Shown here: positions 57,151 to 64,000 of the stretch, in pieces | How positions within the stretch are numbered: the stretch's first letter is position 1 | How the letters are laid out: each line of letters opens with the position of its first letter | Translations under genes and position numbers: made by a program | The notes under the pieces: generated by a model | The model's database searches: none | What the model was told of the DNA's origin: nothing | What the model saw: only the letters and a program-made list of their open reading frames with translations | Assembly (NCBI GenBank): GCA_951217055.1 | Contig: OX578279.1 | Span: 71,893,131 to 71,957,130 of the forward strand | Direction: 5' to 3' | Source: Gerris lacustris | Lineage: Eukaryota > Arthropoda > Insecta > Hemiptera > Gerridae | DNA: 64,000 bases

Positions 57151-59110
57151 CTCCTAGATTAAGAAAGAAAACTTCAAACTCATAATTAAAACAAAGATGA
57201 TAAAAACTTTTTTCTTAAATTTTAAATAAAGTGCAAGGAATGGTTATTGGACAGGGATAATGGATAATGGGTATGTTTATTTTGTTCGCAAGTGATATAA
57301 CATTAGAATTGATCGTATTACGATAAATGAGTATGTTTAATTAATTAATGGGTAAGTGATATTACATTAGAATGAGTGGTATTACGTTTGTTTTATCTTG
57401 TTTGGCATTTATAGAGTTTGTGTCGGATTTTACCAAGTAACACACATTTGTAAAGTAAAACGTTTTTAATAGTCTTTTTCACAGTGTAGGATGTTTGTAA
57501 TTGTATTTATTTTTGATCAATGCTCTATGTTTTGGGTTATACACAAGTTCAGACGGATCGATAATTGAGTTAGGCTTTTGTTTGTATCATTAATACGTTG
57601 CTACATTCTGTTCTTGAATAATTGGGAAGTTTCTCCTATGTTGAAAAGGGAATATTGATTCCATAACAGTTTGTAAATAATACTACTTTGCTCTAATGGG
57701 GGTAATAGGTGTTGGGTTATTGAGAAAAATGAAGATTTAAATAATGGAGCGCTTTTCGGTCTTTTTTTATTTTTAGTTTGGAAAAAAAAAGTTTTTCTAG
57801 GGGTAGAAATTTATTAGTGTAATTATTATTGATATTATAATATATATTTTGGATGTTCTTGTATAAATTTACATAGAACGTTACTAGAATAATTATTTAA
57901 TGTTTTTTTGTAAGTGGAACTGATTATTCAATTGTAGGTGCAGGGTACGGAGCGACGTTTCTACGCCTCCTCTATTTCAATCTAATAAATAAAACTATTT
58001 CAATAATAACGATGAAATAAATAAGAAATAAAGTATAATAATTATTCAAAACGTTGAAATTAACACCTTTTGACATTTTTATGTTTAGGCTATGGAACAT
58101 AAGTCAAAAACGTTACGTTACTTTTAGCTTAAAAACTCAGAAAAGTATAACAGGGAGTTAAAAAGCTATAGGAGGTGTGTAATCCTGTCTCCAGCTGTTG
58201 GGCCTCCCTCCACCGCACGTCATAGGGCCGAAGAAAGTAGAAAAGATTTATACGTGTGACAGGGAGTTAGGAAAGTACAGGAGGTTTCCATCAACTCTCA
58301 GCCCTCTCGGCCTACCTAGTATGAAGGCATATTAACAATTCATAGAAGGCGGGCCGGCGCCTTTGAATTCAGTATTTTGTAATCAAGCCGCGGCAGTGCC
58401 GGTGTGGAGATAAGAATACAAATTATCTTCCATCTACTTTTATCAATTACTTGAATAAATTACCAATTTTATTTTATTTTATGTCGGTAGTTTACGCAGA
58501 GCGAAAACATGAAAATGTCTCACTGTCTTGCGGACTCGTATGCAAGAAGTTTTTTTTTATTTAATGATTCTTTTTTTAAGTTGATGAATGGTTATGGTAT
58601 GGTAAGGATATAATCAATTAGTTTTTTTCCCCCATTATGAGACAATTCGACCCTATATAATGTTAAATAATAATGTTCAATAATGTTAAATTTGATTGTT
58701 ATAAAATAAAAACATATATAAGATAATTAATAAATCACAATGACATAGTATACAATTAAGAAATCATAACTCTCTATCGGTAGATTTGGTTGCATGCTAC
58801 TGTAAATTACAGGTATTTTCTTAATACAATTTACTTCTAAACATATAATTTCATTCGGATCACGACTAGCATAGTTGTTTAACCAATCATGAAACTGAGC
58901 TTTGTATACAAGTAAATTTGGTAGATTAGTATTTACAGTAAGAATATATAATCAAAAACTAATATATTATATAAAAGACTTCAAAATAAAAATGGTTTTT
59001 ATAGCTTTTTGTCAATGCAGTGATTTTTTTGAGAAATCAGGTTGAATATAAAATCTAATCTTTCACGACAAAACAACAAAAAAATTAAAAATTTTAACCA
59101 CTAGGATATG

Positions 59111-59111
<1 letters not shown>
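57151..59111. other. Unannotated stretch with a degenerate duplication
   Basis: I see no gene. At 58141 and 58256 'acagggagtta' plus 'a..tacaggaggt' recurs, a diverged tandem duplication of about 115 bp in a slightly GC-richer patch. Confidence 0.4.

Positions 59112-59200
<89 letters not shown>
59112..59200. repeat. (AT)n microsatellite
   Basis: About 89 bp of alternating AT immediately upstream of a family G SINE. Confidence 0.95.
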
Positions 59201-59203
<3 letters not shown>

Positions 59204-59239
59204 AAAAATTAGAATCTTCCTTCACAAATAAACTTAAAA

Positions 59240-59845
59240 CCAAATTATAATTATTATTAACTACGGAAAAATAGACAGTGAAAAATACACTCCAGCGCCG
59301 GGATATGAACCACGGGTCTGCTGTAATAGGTAAGAGCATCTGTACTGGAAATACAGGAGACCAGTGGTTCAAATCCCGGCGCTGGAGTGTATTTTTCACT
59401 GATTGTTTCCCGTAGTTAATAATAATTATTATTTGATTTAAATTAAAATTTAAACTTTCTGTAGCATGAAATCTACTAAAAACTTAAAAATTGAATTTCG
59501 AATTGATTGTACATGGTACAGGTACTAATTGAGTACTTTATAATTATAAGCGTTAATTCTCGGTTTAGTTCTAATGTCATAAATATTGACTGTCTAAAAT
59601 GTGTATGAATATTGAAAGCTTGGATTCGGGACTAGTTGTCGATTACGGCAGTGAAAAAATCATTCTCCTGCGTAGCTTAGTTGGTAAGAGCATCTGTACT
59701 GGAAATACAGGAGACCCGTGGTTCAAATCCCGGCACTGGAGAGTATTTTTCACTGTCTGTTTCCCGTAGTTAATAATAATTATTATTTGATTTAAATTAA
59801 AATTTAAACTTTCTGTAGTATGAAAACTACCAAAAACTTAAAAAT
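59240..59845 (+). mobile_element. Family G tRNA-derived SINE, copy 3 (palindrome plus full unit)
   Basis: First comes a palindromic pair of tRNA-like halves (about 59285-59392), then a full unit whose head is at 59665-59741, spaced by the same 'ggtacaggtactaat' and 'gattcgggactagttgtcga' sequence as copy 1 in the hAT element. The two loci therefore share one dimer-like arrangement. Confidence 0.75.
59665..59741 (+). other. tRNA-like head of SINE G
   Basis: Same architecture as at 12111-12187: perfect anticodon stem, GGA at the anticodon position, T loop intact, T stem mismatched, acceptor pairs at 5 of 7. Not a functional tRNA. Confidence 0.6.
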
Positions 59846-60383
59846 TAAATAAACTTATTGGGAAGACTTTCTTTTATTGGAAGATTCTTCCTTTAAATTT
59901 AAACTGATTAGGAAGACGCAATTACATACTTAAGATTTTTCCCTTGCAATTAAAATTTAGGAAGACGTGATTGCATACTTAAGGTTTTTCCCTTACAATT
60001 AAACTTATTATCTCTATGTAGGGTTTCACACGTAGCGGAGCCCGCGCCCTTTGGAGAGGCCTTAATTCTCATTTTGCTCTACTTGTGAAGTCACTTACCT
60101 TTAAACTCAAGTTCATTCTTATTATTATGTTATAATTAATTATTCTGATTCTTCTTCGTTGCAATAATTCTCTTCACTATAATTAACGAAATCGAGATAG
60201 AAATGTATCATCTCATTTCTCTGGTCTCCGTCCGGCCGGAGTTGTGGGTTATGAGTCTGGAGTCTGGAGGAATATAAATCCCGCGGATAAATCCATAGTT
60301 CTATTTCTATTTCTCAGTTTTTTTCTTCTAAATACAGCAGATAAAGCAAATACAATTGATTTTCATCCATACTACGAATCTTG
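59846..60383. other. No recognisable gene
   Basis: A short direct duplication, 'ggaagacg..attgcatactta', lies near 59.91-59.99 kb. Otherwise nothing. Confidence 0.4.
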
Positions 60384-61050
60384 GGGAGTTAAGACATGTT
60401 CACTCTGACATATCTAGGGAGTTCGAATCTCAAAGAGTTAAGATATGTTCACTCTGACATATTATCTAGTGAGTTCGAATCTCAAAGAGTTAAGACATTT
60501 TCACTCTGACATATCTAGTGAGTTCGAATCTCAAAGAGTTAAGATATATGTTCACTCTGACATATTATCTAGTGAGTTCGAATCTCAAAGAGTTAAGACA
60601 TTTTCACTCTGACATATCTAGTGAGAGCGAATCTCAGAGAGGTGAGACATGTTCACTCTGACATATCTAGTGAGTTCGAATCTCAGAGAGATGAGACATG
60701 TTCACTCTAAGACATCTAGTGAGTTCGAATCTCACAGAGGTGAGACATGTTCACTCAGACATATCTAGTGAGTTCGAATCTCTTAGAGTTAAGACATGTT
60801 CACTCTAACATATCTAGTGAGTTCGAATCTCACAGAGGTGAGACATATTCACTCAGACATATCTAGTGAGTTCGAATCTCTGAGAGTTAAGACATGTTCA
60901 CTCTAACATATCTAGTGAGTTCGAATCTCACAGACGTGAGACATACTCACTCTGACATATCTAGTGAGTTCGAATCTCACAGAGGTGAGACATGTTCACT
61001 CTGACATATCTAGTGAGTTCAAAGAGATTATATGTATTGAGTTCGAATCT
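60384..61050. repeat. 49-bp satellite, about 13 units
   Basis: The string ttcgaatctc (with variants) recurs at 60422, 60474, 60523, 60577, 60626, 60675, 60724, 60773, 60822, 60871, 60920, 60969 and 61018, so the period is 49 bp apart from a few 52-54-bp units in the first third. Each unit is gagttcgaatctca, 'gaggtgagacatgttcactc', 'tgacatatctagt'. The first block is the B-box of SINE family F. Confidence 0.95.
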
Positions 61051-61135
61051 CAGAGAGGTGCGAGACATATTTCACACTGATAATCACATCGAGTAGATGA
61101 TTAAAGTGGCCAGATCACGCATCCTATTATAACCT
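61035..61135 (+). mobile_element. Family F SINE, copy 3 (3' part, fused to the satellite)
   Basis: gagttcgaatctcagagagg, then 'gagacatatttcacactga', 'atcacatcgagtagatga' and 'aagtggccagatcac' match the other family F copies. It continues directly from the last satellite unit. Confidence 0.7.
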
Positions 61136-62746
61136 ACTGATGAGTTGATCGGGAAGAAAAATGATATCAGGGTGAATGATAAAAAGTTAGCCTTGAAGTT
61201 AAAATGTATCTGGTGGTTGAAGCTTAATTTTATCTGGCATACCAGTTTATATATTTTAAATTAAAGCCAGTATGCAGTACTGAAATGGAAGGGTCTCAGG
61301 TGTTTTTATTTGACTCTTTTTATTTTGAGAAATGAAATTTCCAATTGAAGTTAGTGTGTAACGAATGTGAATGTTTCGTGTATTTTTTATTTTATTTATT
61401 TTTTCTTTTTAACCAGAAAAAATGAGCCTCATAAAATAGACACGTCTTCTTCTCTTCCTGTGACTTTAAATTATTTAATAATTATATTATAATCTCCATA
61501 ATGATTCTATTTAGCTCAAATAAAATAGTGCGTATTAATTTTGCCAAGCTCATAGTTTTATTATTTTATTTTACATGATTTTACCGGAATTTTAGGTAAA
61601 GAGTTGTTGATTTTAATCTATAATTTAGTTTATTAAATTCTACAAAAAAGTTAGATATAGAAAATAAGATTGCACTTCACGTCTACAGGTTTATCCTGCT
61701 TTATATTTTTTACTACGTTTTTATTAGCTTGCATTCTTGTTTGTTTGTTTGTTTGTCCGGTACAAATCTGGCAATCGATTTCTAACTAACTTCACGAATA
61801 GCTAGACATTTGAAACTTTTAGCATAGCTCAGAACACGATGACAATGCATTATTTTAATACTTTAAGCCATCTTTCAGTAGAATTTAATTAGTTTTCAGC
61901 AAATTTCGCTGTGCGGAAAGTTAGTTCGGAAAAAATCCGCAAGTTATTTTATTTGTTTTGCCATATCCAATATTTACGCAATCTTCATTTTGACGGGTCT
62001 CAAATTTGTGATAGATAAACATTGAATGACAGCAAAACAGGAAATATCGATTATATTATTTATCGATTATATTATTTCAAATATATCGATGACACGCTTT
62101 AGATTTGGTGTTGGGGAGATCCGTTGTACAAAGATTTATCCTTTTATAGGTTTAATCAGCTCTCTAGATGGTTGTCATTTATGTGAAGTAAATAAATTCG
62201 GAACTATTTTTTTTCTCACTAACATTATATATTATATAACAATAACAATTATATTATCAACACTACATACTATTCAACAGAAAATTTAAAAACGTAGTAT
62301 ATAAAAAGTTCTTTTTATCTTGAAATTATCTTTGATAAAGTAGTTAAGGGTTTCAGAATCCAAAACGAAACTCTGTAGGTGTAACATATTTATGGATTTT
62401 TAAGTCTTTCTTCGTGGAAAATAGCAAGTACGCAATTTGAATTTAGTTTATTTAGCCGGAATAAAGAGTATCAGTGGTCTACCAGAATTCCAAAGGGAAC
62501 AACCGACAATATAGAAGGAGTCCAACCGTTTTTATTGCCCATTTTCTTTCCCTGCTCACCGCCTCTACGACCCCATGTAATGGTGCCAGACTAGAATGGA
62601 CCCTAACTATTTGTCTTGCTTGCTTAACTATTTGTCTAGCTTAGTTCTTAGTTCAAATAGAAAAAAGTTCAATGTTTAAAATAGAAAAAAAAATGACTTA
62701 AGGAAGTACATATAATAATGTTTCTAAAATGATTAAAAAATAATAT
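61136..62746. other. Unannotated stretch
   Basis: A (GTTT)n-rich patch with 'gtccggtacaaatctgg' at 61.74-61.78 kb resembles the starts of retroelement tails. I see no gene. An 87-codon frame at 62026-62289 has no motif. Confidence 0.4.
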
Positions 62747-62990
62747 GAATATATGGCTATTCTTTAGATAGTTACTCCCCTTATAAAAAAAAAACAGAGG
62801 GAAGTAACAATCCAAAGAAGGTGTGGGAATGTTCTTCTTTAGACTGTTACCTTATAAAAACAGAAGTGATTCCTTTGTCCCAAAGTACATTGGACTTAAC
62901 ATCCCTTCGTCTTAATAGTTATTAAGTCAAAGTCATTTATGTTCTAAAACAACATAGGGGAGTAACAATCTAAGGAAGTACCGAATATAT
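62747..62990. mobile_element. Family M MITE, copy 3, with perfect 8-bp duplication
   Basis: The element spans 62755-62982, between GAATATAT (62747-62754) and GAATATAT (62983-62990). The ends GGCTATTCTTTAGATAGTTA and (inverted) GGTACTTCCTTAGATTGTTA are the family M terminal repeat. Same internal layout as the other copies. Confidence 0.9.
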
Positions 62991-63523
62991 CGATGGCTAA
63001 TAAGTGATACCTCGTAACTACCAAAATGGTGATTTTGAGATTTTCATTATATTGGCCTTGGGAGGCTTGTCTGCAAGTACAGGCGAGATCTCGTAAGTGA
63101 AAAAAAATTCCTTCACATAGAAAATGGGCAGTCGAAACATCTTATATCAGATTCGCAAACTATTTGTTGTATGATAGCTTCTAACTACGATACACAGTGA
63201 CTCGTATGTGTTTCTGGCGTATGTGTTTTGGTGAAGGTTAGTAGTGACACCTCATAACTGAGCTGCTAATTCGTATGTGAGACCTCGTATGTGTTCACTT
63301 TATTAAAGAAGTGACATAGTGAGAACGCGTAACTATACATTATTTTATGAACTGTTATAATTTGACTGTTACTAATGTTTCAGAATGGTTACATGTTATT
63401 CAAATTTATAAAACACATAAAAAACGTAGTCAGTTAAAGTAAATTTATTTTTTTAAATAGTTTTTTGTTCCTCCTGTTAACCTGACATTTTGAAAAAACG
63501 AGGTATCACTTATTAGCCATCGA
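62990..63523. mobile_element. Family N TIR element
   Basis: cgatggctaataagtgatac (continuing ctcgt) at 62991-63015 is repeated perfectly inverted at 63498-63522. The interior has degenerate 'gacctcgtaagtg' / 'gacacctcataactg' motifs and no open frame. It directly abuts MITE M copy 3. A target duplication is not resolvable because the outer bases are themselves palindromic (TCGA). Confidence 0.75.
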
Positions 63524-63544
63524 CTTTCGGAGATCAGGTGCCTT

Positions 63545-63695
63545 ACAGACGGACAGACAAGCAAAATAATGTTTAAGGGTCCTCGTTACAGAAACACAGG
63601 CAAGCGGAGAAATGTGTAAGGGTCCTCGTTACAGACAGACAGAAAAGCGCAGGAATGTATAAGGGTCCTCGTTATTTGGCAACGGACACTAAAAA
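63545..63695 (+). repeat. Retroelement-type tail, 43-bp unit triplicated
   Basis: Three 43-bp units (63545-63587, 63588-63630, 63631-63673), each starting acag and ending taagggtcctcgtt, are followed by atttggcaacggacactaaa. The last unit can form the stem-loop seen at the ends of families A and C. Confidence 0.85.
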
Positions 63696-64000
63696 ACATA
63701 ACTTTTAAAAATTCAATTTTTTTCATAGTGTAGGAATAGGGATACAACTTTCAGAGGTTAAAAAAAAATAAAGATAAACGAAACCCTCTTGATTTTATCC
63801 CACCCTATGTAAATACCGGCCTTTAACCAGCTATATAAAAATCTCCTAACTTTACTTTTTCTTCATTGTTTTTATTTTAGCCTCCATTTGTACAAGGCAA
63901 AATTATACTATTAAAATTGTAAAATCCTTCTCGTCTTTTTAGAGTTGAGATTGGTAAGGATTCGGTCATATCCCCAGGTTTAATATTTATTTCTGGTTTC
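63696..64000. other. No recognisable feature
   Basis: AT-rich to the window end. Confidence 0.4.

Noticed and set aside
60384..61050. CRISPR-like regular repeat array
   Set aside because: Units are contiguous 49-bp tandem repeats without unique spacers, in eukaryotic DNA, and derive from a SINE.

Overview
This window is AT-rich, intron-poor-looking, repeat-dense eukaryotic DNA, most likely from an arthropod and probably an insect. The evidence for that is indirect: several A-tailed repeat families with the 'CAAATTTCA...TCGG...GACAGAC' module often seen in insect genomes, tRNA-derived SINEs, a Penelope-like element of the GIY-YIG type, hAT, PIF/Harbinger and mariner-type DNA transposons, and long (AT)n tracts. 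I cannot name the species. I found no intact host protein-coding gene, no rRNA gene and no convincing functional tRNA gene. The longest open frame is 116 codons and lies in repeat sequence, so bacterial-style ORF calling is uninformative here. Every protein homology I could recognise by eye belongs to a transposable element, and all of these are broken.

Layout. 0-6.3 kb holds repeat families A and B (named here) and a decayed Penelope-like element (about 2.59-3.99 kb) with RT and GIY-YIG endonuclease remnants. 7.5-10.8 kb holds a 53-bp tandem array abutting a tRNA-like SINE (family F), an inverted-repeat element, a MITE (family M, copy 1) and a hairpin-rich element (family E). 10.8-14.15 kb is a nested complex: a hAT element with an 8-bp target duplication, carrying a tRNA-SINE, with a PIF/Harbinger element inserted exactly inside the right hAT target duplication. 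14.2-19.2 kb contains a hammerhead-like motif, a family B copy split by a TIR element (TA duplication), and a mariner-type foldback element with arms of about 400 bp that was itself hit by a palindromic tRNA-SINE flanked by a 12-bp duplication. 19.8-27.3 kb has further repeats, (AT)n, a 15-bp array inside a second family F SINE, and family D. 27.7-29.7 kb is a compositionally distinct GC-richer island that I could not identify. 31.8-37.6 kb is repeats E, B, L and J. 38.5-39.3 kb is a short Penelope-like element with inverted terminal pLTRs that carry hammerhead-ribozyme-like cores and enclose the C-terminal part of a GIY-YIG endonuclease. 39.7-46.9 kb has a second family M MITE, a small Harbinger-type MITE, family B and a frameshifted LINE 3' end. 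47.4-57.1 kb is mostly families B and A plus a third Penelope-type inverted repeat. 59.1-64 kb has (AT)n, a tandem tRNA-SINE, a 49-bp satellite fused to a third family F SINE, a third M MITE abutting a TIR element, and a triplicated 43-bp repeat tail.

There are no genes here that work together as a pathway. The interest lies in how the mobile elements are built: hammerhead-like motifs in Penelope pLTRs, palindromic SINEs, SINEs coupled to satellites, a small MITE family with clear 8-bp duplications, and several unrelated repeats that share one 3' module and end in a stem-loop plus A-tail. Family letters (A-N) are labels made for this answer, not database names. Coordinates of repeat ends are approximate (about +/-10 bp) unless a target duplication is given.
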